Origin: Aquimonas sp.
GTDB lineage: Bacteria; Pseudomonadota; Gammaproteobacteria; Xanthomonadales; Xanthomonadaceae
Assembly (NCBI GenBank): GCA_022241605.1
Contig: JAKOMQ010000008.1
Span: 62,001 to 126,000, forward strand
Direction of reading: 5' to 3'
Length of the DNA: 64,000 nt
In this document: one piece after another, positions 21,468 through 31,801 of the stretch
Numbering within the stretch: the stretch's first letter is position 1
Layout: the number at the start of each line of letters is the position of its first letter
Notes under the pieces: model-generated
Databases searched by the model: none
What the model saw: only the letters and a program-made list of their open reading frames with translations
What the model was told of the DNA's origin: nothing
Translations under genes and position numbers: made by a program

Positions 21468-23852
21468 ATGAAAAAATTCATTCTTGCCGGGCTGGCGCTG
21501 GCCATGTTCCTGCTGCTCGCCGTTCCGCTGGCCGCTTGGATGGCGCTGCAGGCAAGCGTGCCGCAGATCGAAGGGCGAGCCGCACTGCCCGGCCTTGGCG
21601 CCGAGGTGCGCATCGAGCGTGACTCGCTTGGTGTCGCAACCCTCCACGCGAACAGCGCAGCCGATGCAGCCCGTGCACTCGGCTTTCTGCACGCGCAGGA
21701 AAATTTCCTCGGCATGGATCTGGCTCGTCGTACCGCAGCAGGCGAGTTGGCCGAGCTGCTGGGTCCGATGGCGCTGCCCCGTGATCGGGAAAACCGTCCG
21801 CACCGGCTGCGCGCGCGCAGCGTTGTTGCATTGGACGATCTCAACGAAATCGAACGCAGCGAGCTCAGGGCGTATGTCGAAGGCGCAAACGCAGGGCTTG
21901 CTGCCCTGCGCGCACGGCCCTGGCCCTACCTGATCCTGCGTAGCCGGCCCGAGCCCTGGCGCGAAGAGGACAGCCTGCTGGTGGGTTTGGCGATGTTCTT
22001 CGAACTGCAGGACGCGCAGAACCGTCGCGAGCTGAGGCTGCTCCAGCTGCGCGCGCACCTGCCGGATGCGCTGGTCGACCTGCTGGCAAGCCCCGGCAGC
22101 GAGCTCGACGCACCTCTGTTCGGCAAGCCCTGGCCGGCGCTGAGCCCGGAAGCACTGGCCGCTGCTCTTCGCGGCCAAGCAGCCGACGCAGCGCTGCAGC
22201 TGCCCGATGAAGAAGCCGCGTCCCTCGAATCGCCCTCGCCCGGCAGCAACAACTTCGCGGTGGCCGGCAACCTCACTGCCGACGGGCGTGCCCTGGTGGC
22301 CGATGACATGCACCTCGGGCTGCGCGCGCCGGGCTTCTGGTACCGCGTGCGCCTGATCTATCCGGATCCGCGCGGCGTTGATGGCCGGGTCGATGCCAGC
22401 GGCGTCAGCCTGCCGGGCGTGCCCGCCATCGTGGTCGGCAGCAATGGCCATGTGGCCTGGGGCTTCACCAACAGCTACGGGGATTGGCATGACTGGGTCG
22501 CCATCGACTGGATCGACGCCGAGACCGGGCGCTATCACACTCCCGAGGGCATGGCCGAGGTCGAGCTGCACCGGGAGACGCTGGCCGTGCGCGGCGGCGA
22601 ATCGGAAATCCTCGAGGTCCGCCAGACCCGCTGGGGCCCGATCCTTGCCCGCAGCCCTGACGGACAGGACCTGGCCCTGCTGTGGACGGCCCACCGTCGG
22701 GGTGCCATCGATCTGGGCATGGGCGCATTGCTGCACGCGGCTGACATCGATCAGGCGCTGGATATCGCGCAGCGCAGCGGCACACCCGTGCAGAACTTTG
22801 TCGGCGGTGACGCCAGCGGCCGTATCGGCTGGACCTTGATGGGCCGCCTGCCGCAGCGCCTTGGCGACTGTGACCCGCTGCAGCCGCTGCGGCCTCTGCA
22901 CGGCTGCGACTGGGCGCCAGACTGGCTGGACCCGTCGCTGGCGCCAATCCTTGTTGATCCGCCGCACGGCCGTCTGTGGACCGCCAATTCGCGAGTGGTC
23001 GACGACGCAGGGCTTGCCCTGATCGGCGATGGCGGCTACGACCTGGGCGCACGCCAGCGGCAGATCAGAGACGCCCTGTTCGCACGTGAGCGCTTCTCCG
23101 AAGCCGACCTTCTGGCGCTGCAGCTGGAGGACCGCGCGGTCTTCATGCAGGGCTGGTGGGAGCGTCTGCGCAGCGTGCTGGAGCGGCCCGATCGCGCGCC
23201 CGAGCTGGCGGCGCTGGAGGCCGCCACCCGCGAGCGTCCAGATCGCGCCAGCGTGGACTCGGTGAGTTACCGCGCCGCGCGCGGCTTCCGCGCCCTGCTG
23301 ATCGATGCGCTGCAGGCGCAGCTGTACGCCCCCGTGCGCGAAGCCTTGGACGACGAATTCGCGGCGCCGCGCACCCCACAGTTCGAATCCGTGCTGCAGG
23401 CCTACCTGCAGCTGAGCGAAGAAACCCTGCCGGAGGGATGGCCACTGCCGGAGGACCTGCAGGCCAGCGCGGCCGCAGGGCTGGCAGAGGACTGGCAACG
23501 CCAGGGATCAGACTTCTCGCAGCGCAACTGGGGGGAGCGCAATACAAGCGTGGTCTGCCACCCGCTGGCGGATGCCCTGCCGGAACCCCTGCGTGCGCAG
23601 CTGTGCATGCCAGGCGGGCCCCTGCCGGGTGACAACCACGTTCCCCGCGTGCAGGGCCCGCGCTTCGGCGCCAGCCAGCGCATGGTGGTGGCGCCGGGAC
23701 GCGAAGCAGAAGGCATCTTCCACATGCCGGGCGGCCAGAGCGGCCACCCGCTCTCGCCGTTTTGGGGCGCGGGGCACGGCGACTGGGCGGCGGGTCGGCC
23801 AAGCGCGTTCCTGCCCGGGCCGGCTCGGCATGTGCTTGTGCTGCAGCCCTGA
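21468..23852 (+). CDS. Penicillin acylase family (Ntn-hydrolase) protein
   Basis: Signal/TM N-terminus; alpha-chain start (VRIERDSLGVATLHA...ALGFLHAQENFLGMDLARR), beta-chain nucleophile motif GSNNFAVAG, WGFTNSYGDWHDW. Confidence 0.9.
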   Translation: MKKFILAGLALAMFLLLAVPLAAWMALQASVPQIEGRAALPGLGAEVRIERDSLGVATLHANSAADAARALGFLHAQENFLGMDLARRTAAGELAELLGPMALPRDRENRPHRLRARSVVALDDLNEIERSELRAYVEGANAGLAALRARPWPYLILRSRPEPWREEDSLLVGLAMFFELQDAQNRRELRLLQLRAHLPDALVDLLASPGSELDAPLFGKPWPALSPEALAAALRGQAADAALQLPDEEAASLESPSPGSNNFAVAGNLTADGRALVADDMHLGLRAPGFWYRVRLIYPDPRGVDGRVDASGVSLPGVPAIVVGSNGHVAWGFTNSYGDWHDWVAIDWIDAETGRYHTPEGMAEVELHRETLAVRGGESEILEVRQTRWGPILARSPDGQDLALLWTAHRRGAIDLGMGALLHAADIDQALDIAQRSGTPVQNFVGGDASGRIGWTLMGRLPQRLGDCDPLQPLRPLHGCDWAPDWLDPSLAPILVDPPHGRLWTANSRVVDDAGLALIGDGGYDLGARQRQIRDALFARERFSEADLLALQLEDRAVFMQGWWERLRSVLERPDRAPELAALEAATRERPDRASVDSVSYRAARGFRALLIDALQAQLYAPVREALDDEFAAPRTPQFESVLQAYLQLSEETLPEGWPLPEDLQASAAAGLAEDWQRQGSDFSQRNWGERNTSVVCHPLADALPEPLRAQLCMPGGPLPGDNHVPRVQGPRFGASQRMVVAPGREAEGIFHMPGGQSGHPLSPFWGAGHGDWAAGRPSAFLPGPARHVLVLQP

Positions 23853-24133
23853 AAGAATCTCAAGAAACCATCCGCCTGCTTCGGCCGCCGCTGTACGCCC
23901 TCGCTGCAGCATCTGGGCTTTTTCACACGCTCTGAGGTCAGAGCGGCGCCTGTTCCGGTCGATCATTGCCAGAGACGGGCGAAATCTGACATCCTCACGC
24001 ACGGCGTCGGTCAAAATGTGACCGCAGGCGTCGGAAAATCCCCTACATCGAGGCATACTGCGCCGCACTGAACGTGGCGCGGAGGTGGCGCTACGGACGG
24101 CCTGTCGAAGCACTGCACGATCCCGGAGCACCC

Positions 24134-24556
24134 ATGAGCCTGCTGATCAAAGCCCTGTCCTTCACCCGTTTTCTGACCCTGCGCCGCCAGCTTCGGGAAA
24201 TGCGCAAGCTGGTCGAAGGCCTCTCCCCGAGCGCGCGCTCGGCGGTCGCCACATTGACGATGGGCGAGATCCAGAATGCCGCCCGGGCGCCGGTTCCACA
24301 CCTCTATGGCAGCAGCGAAGTCCACCGCTATCAGCCGTGGGGCGACGCCGGCGGCCAAGCCTTCCAGCGCGCCCGAAGCAGCGTGGCCCAGCTCAAGCTG
24401 CGCGGCATCGCGCTGTGGCTGGCGGTGGTCTACCACGAAACCCGCGACATTCCGCATGAAGGGCTGGCTGGCATCCATCGCGAAGTGCTTGGCTTGCTGG
24501 GCCTGCTAAAGGGCACCTATGCCAACCCCGGCCGGGTTTCCGAGCGCACCGCCTGA
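24134..24556 (+). CDS. Hypothetical protein
   Basis: Open frame with consistent coding composition; MSLLIKALSFTRFLTLRRQLREMRKLVEGL; no recognised domain. Confidence 0.5.
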   Translation: MSLLIKALSFTRFLTLRRQLREMRKLVEGLSPSARSAVATLTMGEIQNAARAPVPHLYGSSEVHRYQPWGDAGGQAFQRARSSVAQLKLRGIALWLAVVYHETRDIPHEGLAGIHREVLGLLGLLKGTYANPGRVSERTA

Positions 24557-24652
24557 GGGCATCTGAGAATACTCTGCGTGGTGAGATGGTCACTGGGCGA
24601 CCTCGCCACGCCATTGGTCTTTCTCAAAAACGCCAGTGCCAAGGCCGAACGC

Positions 24653-24678
24653 AAACGGGCGCCACACGGCGCCCGTTT
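24653..24678. terminator. Bidirectional hairpin between convergent genes
   Basis: Perfect inverted repeat AAACGGGCGCC-ACAC-GGCGCCCGTTT. Confidence 0.75.
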
Positions 24679-24699
24679 GGGTTACCTCAACCCGAAGGA

Positions 24700-25827
24700 T
24701 CAGCCCAGGCAGCGACGGGCGATGTCCTCGAACAGCGCCGGCAGCCGGTTCAGTTCGTCCACGGCCACGCACTCGTCGACCTTGTGGATGCTCGCATTGC
24801 GCGGCCCCAGCTCCACTACCTCGGCGCCCAGCGGCGCGATGAAGCGCCCATCTGACGTGCCGCCGCCGGTGTTTTCGTCCGGCACAAGATCCAGCTGGTC
24901 CCCCAGTGCGCCGCGCACGGCCGCGCGCAGCCGTCCCTCACCGGTGTGGAAGGGTTCGCCCGAACGGTGCCAGTGGAACTCTGCCGGCACCTTGGCGACG
25001 CTGAACGCCTGCTCGATGTCCGCGATCAGTGCGTCTGCGCTCCAGCGCGGCGAATAGCGCAGATTGAACTGAACTGCAGCGCGGCCAGGGATCACGTTGC
25101 TGACGCCGGTGCCGGCGTTGAAATTGGCGATCTGGAAGCTGGTGGGTGGAAAGTCCGGCCAGGGCGCGCCATCCCAGTCGCGCGCCGCGAGTGCGGCCAG
25201 GAGCGGCAGCGCGCGGTGAATCGGGTTGTCGGCCTTGTCCGGGTAGGCTACATGCCCCTGCACGCCGAGCACGGTGGCAGTGCAGGTCAGCGAACCGCGG
25301 CGCCCGATCCGCACCACGTCGCCCAGCCGCTGCGAGGACGAGGGCTCGCCAACCAGGCACCAGTTGATCCGCTCGCCGCGCCCGCGGAACAGCTCAGCGA
25401 CCCGGCGAACGCCGTCGATGGCGTCGCCCTCCTCGTCAGACGTGAGCAGCAGACCGACCCTGCCCTGCCAGTCGCGGCGTGCGGCCAAGGCCTCCAGCGC
25501 AAGCACGAACGCAGCCACGCTGCCCTTCATGTCGGCGGCACCACGCCCACGCAGCATGCCGTCTGGCGTCAGCGTGGGTTCGAAAGGCGGACTGCTCCAG
25601 GCCTGCTCCGGCCCCGGCGGCACCACGTCGGTATGGCCGAGGAAGGCAAAGGTCGGGCCGCTCTCACCCAGGGTGGCCCAAAGGTTGTCGACCTCGCCAA
25701 AGCGCAGATGCTCGACGTGAAACCCGGCCGCCTGCAGCCGCTCCGCGATCAGGGCCTGGCAGCCGGCATCGGTCGGCGTGACCGAAGCACGTCGGATCAG
25801 CTCGGCGGTGAGTTCGACGACATCCAT
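24700..25827 (-). CDS. dapE: Succinyl-diaminopimelate desuccinylase
   Basis: M20 peptidase motifs [54 protein letters not shown]. Confidence 0.96.
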   Translation of the reverse strand: MDVVELTAELIRRASVTPTDAGCQALIAERLQAAGFHVEHLRFGEVDNLWATLGESGPTFAFLGHTDVVPPGPEQAWSSPPFEPTLTPDGMLRGRGAADMKGSVAAFVLALEALAARRDWQGRVGLLLTSDEEGDAIDGVRRVAELFRGRGERINWCLVGEPSSSQRLGDVVRIGRRGSLTCTATVLGVQGHVAYPDKADNPIHRALPLLAALAARDWDGAPWPDFPPTSFQIANFNAGTGVSNVIPGRAAVQFNLRYSPRWSADALIADIEQAFSVAKVPAEFHWHRSGEPFHTGEGRLRAAVRGALGDQLDLVPDENTGGGTSDGRFIAPLGAEVVELGPRNASIHKVDECVAVDELNRLPALFEDIARRCLG

Positions 25828-25834
25828 GGCAGCC

Positions 25835-26182
25835 TCAGGCGCCAAAACGCAGGCCGAACTGCTTTTCGCTGAAGCCCACCGAGACGGCGTCCTCGGTGAC
25901 CACCACCGGGCGCTTCACCAGCGCGGGGAACTCCTTGACCAGCGCCAGCCAATCGGCGTCGCTGCTGGCCTGCTTGCGCGCGTCCGGCAGGTCGCGCCAG
26001 GTGTAGCTGGCGCGGTTCACGAGCTTTTCCCAGGTCAGCGTCTTGGCCCAGGCCTTCAGCAGCTTGGGATCGATGGGGTTGTCGCGATAGTCGATGAAGG
26101 TGTGGGCAATCCCGCGCGCGTCCAGCCAGGCGCGGGCCTTGTCGCAGGTGCTGCACTTGTCGAGACCGTAGAGGGTGGGCAT
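25835..26182 (-). CDS. ArsC/Spx-family thioredoxin-fold reductase-like protein
   Basis: [33 protein letters not shown]; ArsC/YffB-type length and layout. Confidence 0.88.
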   Translation of the reverse strand: MPTLYGLDKCSTCDKARAWLDARGIAHTFIDYRDNPIDPKLLKAWAKTLTWEKLVNRASYTWRDLPDARKQASSDADWLALVKEFPALVKRPVVVTEDAVSVGFSEKQFGLRFGA

Positions 26183-26191
26183 GGTTTGGGC

Positions 26192-26353
26192 CGGGATTCG
26201 TGGTTGGAGATTCGGGGTTCGCAACTTCACCAGTTAGCGCGTCGCGGGATTGCGAGAGACAGCTTCGAGGCGGCACGACGAAGCATGGAGCGAGACAACC
26301 CGAGTCAGGGTCGACCTTCGGCGAATCCCGAATCCCGAATCTCGAATCCCGAT
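26192..26353. repeat. Inverted GGGATTC-heptamer arms bounding a ~100-bp core
   Basis: Left CGGGATTCGTGGTTGGAGATTCGGGGTTCG; right CGAATCCCGAATCCCGAATCTCGAATCCCGAT. Confidence 0.7.
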
Positions 26354-26359
26354 CGGCAG

Positions 26360-27226
26360 CTACTCGCCAGACCTCAACAACTCATTGATGCTCGTCTTCG
26401 CCCGCGTCTTTGCATCCACCTGCTTGACGATCACCGCGCAGTAGAGCGAGTGGGTGCCGTCCTTCGCGGGCAGTGAGCCGGAGACGACCACGCTTCCGGC
26501 CGGCACGCGGCCGTAGCTGATCTCACCGGTGGCGCGATTGTAGATGCGCGTGCTCTGGCCGATGAAGACGCCCATGCCGATCACCGAGCCACGCTCCACG
26601 ATCACGCCTTCCACCACCTCGGAGCGGGCGCCAATGAAGCAGTCGTCCTCGATGATCGTCGGCGCTGCCTGAAGCGGCTCCAGCACGCCGCCGATGCCGG
26701 CGCCGCCGCTGATGTGCACGCCGCGCCCGATCTGGGCGCAGCTGCCCACCGTGGCCCAAGTGTCGACCATGCAGCCATCGCCGACATAGGCGCCGATGTT
26801 GACGAAGCTCGGCATCAGCACCACGTCGCGGCCGAGGTAGGCGCCGCGACGCACCACCGCGCCCGGCACCACGCGCACGCCCTGCTCCGCCGCCCAGTTG
26901 CTGTCGCCGGTTTCAATCGCGCGCAGCGGGACCTTGTCCCAGGCCTGCAGCAGGCTGCCGGCCGGGTCGTGCGCCGGCTCGGGCATCAGGCGGTTGCCGC
27001 TGCAGCGGAACGACAGCAGCACTGCCTTCTTGATCCACTCGTTGACCTGCCAGCCGCCCGCGGCCGGCTCGGCCACGCGCAGCTCGCCCGACTCCAATGC
27101 CGCCAGCACCCGCTCGACCGCAGGGCGGGTGGAGCCCTCGATTTCGCCAGGGGTGAGCGTGGCGCGGCGCTCGAAAGCGCTTTCGATGACGGGTTTGAAT
27201 TCAGGCGTGAGCGCGCTGGCCGACAT
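26360..27226 (-). CDS. dapD: 2,3,4,5-tetrahydropyridine-2,6-dicarboxylate N-succinyltransferase
   Basis: Left-handed beta-helix hexapeptides: [61 protein letters not shown]. Confidence 0.96.
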   Translation of the reverse strand: MSASALTPEFKPVIESAFERRATLTPGEIEGSTRPAVERVLAALESGELRVAEPAAGGWQVNEWIKKAVLLSFRCSGNRLMPEPAHDPAGSLLQAWDKVPLRAIETGDSNWAAEQGVRVVPGAVVRRGAYLGRDVVLMPSFVNIGAYVGDGCMVDTWATVGSCAQIGRGVHISGGAGIGGVLEPLQAAPTIIEDDCFIGARSEVVEGVIVERGSVIGMGVFIGQSTRIYNRATGEISYGRVPAGSVVVSGSLPAKDGTHSLYCAVIVKQVDAKTRAKTSINELLRSGE

Positions 27227-29882
27227 GCGGGGTGTCCTTGTCCATGGTGTCTGAAAGTGCATCGATCAGGGCCGCGCGCAGGGGCTCCAGCCGGTCTGGA
27301 TCAGTGATCGGCCGATCCTGCTCGTCGCTGATCTGGAAAAAGTCCTCGACCCGTTCGCCGAAGGTAGCGATTCGGGCGTCGTGCAGGCGCACGCCGTGCT
27401 CGCGCAACACCGCAGCAGCGCGCGCCAGCAGGCCGGGGCGATCCGTGCAGACGAGAGTCAGGCGGGTGCGGCCCTGAGCCGGATCGGCGCTGAACTCGAT
27501 CTGCACCGGGATCCGGAAATGGCGGAGCTGTCGCGGCACGATCCGGTTGGGCGGGCTGACCTCCGCGCCGATATCGGCAAGTGCCTCACGCAGGGACGCG
27601 GCCACGGTCGCCGCGCGACGCTCGGGCGAGACAAACTCCATGCCGGCGTCGAGCACCTGGAAGGTGTCGAGGCTGTAGCCGTTGGTGGAGGTGACGATGC
27701 GCGCCTCGGCAATGGACAGGCCGAGACGGTCAAGGGTGGCGGCCGCCACCGCGAACAGGCCATCGCGATCCGGCGAGTAGACAAATATCTCCAGCGCGCC
27801 GGACCGCGAGTGCGGACGGGCCAACACCAGCGGCTCGTGATCTCCCGTCGCGCCGCGCTGGGCGATGCCGCGGGTCTGCCAGGCGATCTGCTCCGGGCTG
27901 TAGCGCAGGAATCCCTCTGGCGGGAAGCCGGCCCACACGCGTTCGATTTCAGCCGCGTCAATGCCAGCCTCCAGCAGCCGCTCAAGCGCGGCAGCGCGGG
28001 TCTCGGCGATGCGCTCATCCGCATAGACGCGATTCTCCAGCCCACGTCGCAGCGCGAAGCGGGTGGCGCCGTGCAGGTCGGCCAGCAGGCGGTCCTTCCA
28101 TGCGTTCCACAGCTTGGGGCTGGTGCCAGCGATGTCCGCAACGGTCAGCAGATAGAGGTAATCGAGCCGTTCACGCTCACCGACCACGCCGGCGAAACGG
28201 GCGATCACCTCGGGGTCGGAGATGTCCTGGCGCTGGGCGGTGATGGACATCGAAAGGTGCTGGCGCACCAGCCATGCCACCAGGTCAGCGTCGGCGGTGG
28301 ACAGCCCGTGCTCGCGACAGAAGGTCAGCGCGTCCTCCGCTCCCAGGCTGGAGTGGTCCCCACCGCGGCCCTTTGCAATGTCGTGGAACAGCGCGCCAAG
28401 CAGCAGCAATTCGGGCTTGCGCAGGCGCGGCCACAGCTCGTGCGCCAATGCGAAGCGCTGCTTCGATTCCGGCTCGGAAAAACTCTCGATGTTCCGCAGC
28501 ACCATCAGCGTGTGCTGGTCCACGGTGTAGACATGGAACAGGTCGTACTGCATGCGCCCCGAGACGTTGCCGAAAGGCGGCAGATAGCGGGCCAGCACGC
28601 CGAGTTGCCACATCCGCGACAGCGTGGCCACCGGCTGTGGGCCGCGCAGCAGACGCATGAAGGCGGCCCGAACTTCGGGACGGGCGCGGAAGTCGTCATC
28701 GACCCGAGGCAATGCCTCACCCAGCGCACGCGCCGTGCTGGAATGCAGGCCCTTCAGCGAGGGATTGGCCGCCCACACCCGGAACAGCGCCAGAATCTTC
28801 AGCGGCTCGCTGCAGAACGCGGTTTCATCGAGCAGACGCAGATAGCCGCCGCCCGCCGCAAAGTCCTCGTCTAGCGGCTCGATGGCCGGCTCGCCCGTGA
28901 GGGATTCCTCGAAACGCTGCAGCAGGCGCGCATTCAAACGCAGCACCACCGCCACGCTGCGGAAGTAGCCCTGCATCAACTGCTCCACCGCGAGGTTGTC
29001 GGCGTGCTCGTCCTTGAAACCCAGCCGCTCCGACAGCGGCCGCTGGAAGTCGAACAGCAGGCGTTCCTCACGACGGCCGGAAACCAGGTGCAGGCCATAG
29101 CGCAGGTGCGAAAGCGCACGGCGCTCGCGTTCGAAGGCAATGAACTCGTCACCGCCAATGGCACCCAGCGGTTTGAGCTCGGCGATCTCGCGCACCCCAT
29201 AGATGCGCTGGGCCATCCAGGCCAGGGTGTGCAGGTCGCGCAGGCCGCCCGGACCCTCCTTGAGGTTGGGCTCCAGGTTGTAGGCGGTGTCGTTGTAGCG
29301 CGCATGGCGGGCGCGCTGCTCGGCGCGCTTGGCCTTGAAGAAGTCTTGCGGGCTCCAGAAGCCCTCGCTGCGCACGGCACGCGACAGCTGCTGGGCCGGT
29401 GCCGGGTCGCCGCAGATGAAGCGCAGCTCGCTGAGCGCGGTCGCTACGGTCGCGTCCTTGCGGCCTTCCTCCAGACACTGCGCGGTCGATCGCACCGCGT
29501 GCCCGGGCGCCAGGCTGGCGTCCCACAGCCGGGTCAGGAAGCGCTCGATGCTGGCCTGGCGCTCGCTGCAGATGTCGCCTTCGCAGAGCAACAGGATGTC
29601 CACGTCCGAATGCGGGAACAGCTCCCCGCGGCCAAAGCCTCCGGTGGCAAACAGGGCCAGCCCAGCGGTCGCGCCGAAGTCGCGCCGGTAGGCATCCGCG
29701 AGCAAGGTGTCGACCTGGGCGCTGCGATCCGCCAGCAGGCGATCGACGTCGATGCCGGCGTCGAAGCCGACCGCTCGACGGACATCGCCGGCCGCCAGCT
29801 CGGCCTTGGCAAGCGCCTGCCATGCGTCATCGCCAACCGCTGCGAGGCGCTGCCCCAGCCCGGCCAGCTCGCCCGTGCTCAC
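27201..29882 (-). CDS. glnD: Bifunctional uridylyltransferase/uridylyl-removing enzyme
   Basis: [19 protein letters not shown] nucleotidyltransferase, HD domain [18 protein letters not shown], two C-terminal ACT domains. Confidence 0.96.
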   Translation of the reverse strand: MSTGELAGLGQRLAAVGDDAWQALAKAELAAGDVRRAVGFDAGIDVDRLLADRSAQVDTLLADAYRRDFGATAGLALFATGGFGRGELFPHSDVDILLLCEGDICSERQASIERFLTRLWDASLAPGHAVRSTAQCLEEGRKDATVATALSELRFICGDPAPAQQLSRAVRSEGFWSPQDFFKAKRAEQRARHARYNDTAYNLEPNLKEGPGGLRDLHTLAWMAQRIYGVREIAELKPLGAIGGDEFIAFERERRALSHLRYGLHLVSGRREERLLFDFQRPLSERLGFKDEHADNLAVEQLMQGYFRSVAVVLRLNARLLQRFEESLTGEPAIEPLDEDFAAGGGYLRLLDETAFCSEPLKILALFRVWAANPSLKGLHSSTARALGEALPRVDDDFRARPEVRAAFMRLLRGPQPVATLSRMWQLGVLARYLPPFGNVSGRMQYDLFHVYTVDQHTLMVLRNIESFSEPESKQRFALAHELWPRLRKPELLLLGALFHDIAKGRGGDHSSLGAEDALTFCREHGLSTADADLVAWLVRQHLSMSITAQRQDISDPEVIARFAGVVGERERLDYLYLLTVADIAGTSPKLWNAWKDRLLADLHGATRFALRRGLENRVYADERIAETRAAALERLLEAGIDAAEIERVWAGFPPEGFLRYSPEQIAWQTRGIAQRGATGDHEPLVLARPHSRSGALEIFVYSPDRDGLFAVAAATLDRLGLSIAEARIVTSTNGYSLDTFQVLDAGMEFVSPERRAATVAASLREALADIGAEVSPPNRIVPRQLRHFRIPVQIEFSADPAQGRTRLTLVCTDRPGLLARAAAVLREHGVRLHDARIATFGERVEDFFQISDEQDRPITDPDRLEPLRAALIDALSDTMDKDTPHVGQRAHA

Positions 29883-30655
29883 GCCGGCATCCGCCCCTTG
29901 TCACCGAGCGTCAGCACATCGAAACCGGTCTCGGTGACCGCGATCATGTGCTCCCACTGTGCCGACAGCGAGCGGTCCTTGGTGACCACGGTCCAGCCAT
30001 CTGGCAGCAGGCGCGTATGGCGGGCGCCGGCGTTGATCATCGGCTCGATGGTGAAGGTCATGCCCGGCTTCAGCACGAGCCCGGTGCCCGGGATGCCGTA
30101 GTGGAGCACCTGCGGATCCTCGTGATACACCTGCCCGATGCCGTGCCCGCAGTACTCGCGCACCACCGAGAAACGCTCGGACTCCGCATAACTCTGGATA
30201 GCGTGGCCGATATCGCCCAAGGTGGCGCCCGGCCGCACCGTGCGGATTCCGCGCCACATCGCCTGGAAAGTGACATCGACCAGGCGCTTGGCCAGCACCG
30301 AGGGCTGGCCCACGAAGTACATGCGGCTGGTGTCGCCGTGCCAGCCATCCTTGATGACGGTGACATCGATGTTGATGATGTCGCCGTCCTTCAGCACCTT
30401 GGATTCGCTGGGGATGCCGTGGCAGATGACGTTGTTCACCGAGGTGCAGAGGGTCTTCGGGAAGCCGCGATAGCCCACGTTGGCCGGGATCGTGCCCTGC
30501 ACCTTGACGATGTGCTCGTGGCAGATCCGGTCCAACTCCTCGGTGCTGACGCCGGGGCGGACATGCGGGGTGATGATGTCGAGCACCTCGGCGGCCAGCC
30601 GGCCGGCCTCGCGCATCTGCTCGATCTGCTCTGGGGTCTTGACGGAAATGGCCAT
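29879..30655 (-). CDS. map: Methionine aminopeptidase type I
   Basis: MAISVKTPEQIEQMREAGRLAAEVL; INIDVTVIKDGWHGDTSRMYF; EYCGHGIGQVYHEDPQVLHYG. Confidence 0.97.
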   Translation of the reverse strand: MAISVKTPEQIEQMREAGRLAAEVLDIITPHVRPGVSTEELDRICHEHIVKVQGTIPANVGYRGFPKTLCTSVNNVICHGIPSESKVLKDGDIINIDVTVIKDGWHGDTSRMYFVGQPSVLAKRLVDVTFQAMWRGIRTVRPGATLGDIGHAIQSYAESERFSVVREYCGHGIGQVYHEDPQVLHYGIPGTGLVLKPGMTFTIEPMINAGARHTRLLPDGWTVVTKDRSLSAQWEHMIAVTETGFDVLTLGDKGRMPA

Positions 30656-30662
30656 ACGGCGA

Positions 30663-31345
30663 TTATCGGCCAGCACGGCCTGCGGGGGAAACTGCCAAAC
30701 GGACTGGTTCGGGCGTGATCCGAAAGGAGCGGCAGGCGCCCCACCATGTGACGCGGGCTAGCGGCTTCCGACAGGGCAACGCTGGCAGCACCCCAAGCTC
30801 GGGGTCGTTGACGCGACCGCCCATGTGGACCAAGCCCACCGAGTCCAGCTGCTCGTGCCCGGTGAAGCCGCGCGTGGTGTACGGCGGAATCACGAAGGCC
30901 GCCGCGCTGTTCCAGTCGTTGCCGTTGCGACGACCGCCGTGCGGATCGAAGCTCATCCGCTGCAGCACCGCGCCGGTGGCGCTGGCGATCACGCCTACCG
31001 AGCCCAGCGCATCGGTGAACAGGTACTGCTTCAGCGGCGCGCTGCCGTTGCTGTAGCGCGTTTCGATCAGCACGCCGAGCTGGCGGCGGTCCTCCACCAC
31101 CCCGTCGGGACGGGTGACCTCCTCGACGCTGCCAAAGGTGCGGGTGACTGTGATCTGCCCGTTGATGGTCTCGCGCCGCAGGTAGCGGCTGCCGTCGGGG
31201 GCGTAGGAGAGCTCCAGGTGGGCCGACGAAGATCGAATTCAAGGGCGGCATGCGGGCTGGCGTAACGCCCCACCCGGAGCTCCTGGCTGTCACCCAGGTA
31301 CGTGTTCGGCGGGGATCTGACACTTAGCGGTCTGTGTTGCTGCAA
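30663..31345 (-). pseudogene. Decayed RHS core fragment (copy B), lacking N-terminus and toxin tip
   Basis: Broken frames: TYLGDSQELRVGRYASPHAALEF then (shifted) ELSYAPDGSRYLRRETINGQITVTRTFGSVEEVTRPDGVVEDRR...FTDALGSVGVIASATGAVLQRMSFDPHGGRR...YTTRGFTGHEQLDSVGLVHMGGRVNDPELG, after which RHS similarity stops. Confidence 0.8.
30793..31104 (-). repeat. Direct repeat copy B of ~312-bp RHS core
   Basis: Near-identical to 32978..33289 at constant offset 2185; about 7 amino-acid differences over ~103 residues. Confidence 0.85.
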
Positions 31346-31800
31346 GCCAAGGCTATTCGACCCATGATCAAGCTAAACGCCTCTGGAGACACCGATGAGT
31401 CGTTACCTCGCTCGGTCATGCGCGACAGGTCCAAACCGTCAACAAAAAGACCTGTGCCATTCCTTCGACCGATAAAAACCCCACCAACCGATCCGTCATT
31501 ACCAAAATAAATAGGGCGAACTTCAGCCCCTCTTAATACGGTCGGCAACCCATCATCGAGAACCGATCGACGAATAGCTCCGTGCCACCCTGGAAACACA
31601 AGCCTCCCTAGCGTTCTTTCCTCATTGATCAGAATTCTTCCAAGGATCTTCTCGTCCGCCCAATCAAGCACGTCCTCTCTTACTCGATCGTTCTCCAAAA
31701 GCTCGCGCCAGTATGCGCACTCTCTGGCGTCGGAATGCTCATGACTGCACCCCACGAACATGAAGGTGATGCACGCAATCAAGAAAGGCCGACAGCACAT
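31324..31800 (-). CDS. Small predicted lipoprotein, candidate immunity protein for adjacent RHS tip
   Basis: MCCRPFLIACITFMFVGCSHEHS lipobox-like N-terminus; its ATG is 1 nt after the toxin-tip TAA; lower GC than flanks. Confidence 0.6.
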   Translation of the reverse strand: MCCRPFLIACITFMFVGCSHEHSDARECAYWRELLENDRVREDVLDWADEKILGRILINEERTLGRLVFPGWHGAIRRSVLDDGLPTVLRGAEVRPIYFGNDGSVGGVFIGRRNGTGLFVDGLDLSRMTERGNDSSVSPEAFSLIMGRIALACSNTDR

Positions 31801-31801
31801 A

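Noticed and set aside
21375-23498. 707-aa minus-strand ORF
   Set aside because: Antisense to the penicillin acylase gene, which has clear family motifs.
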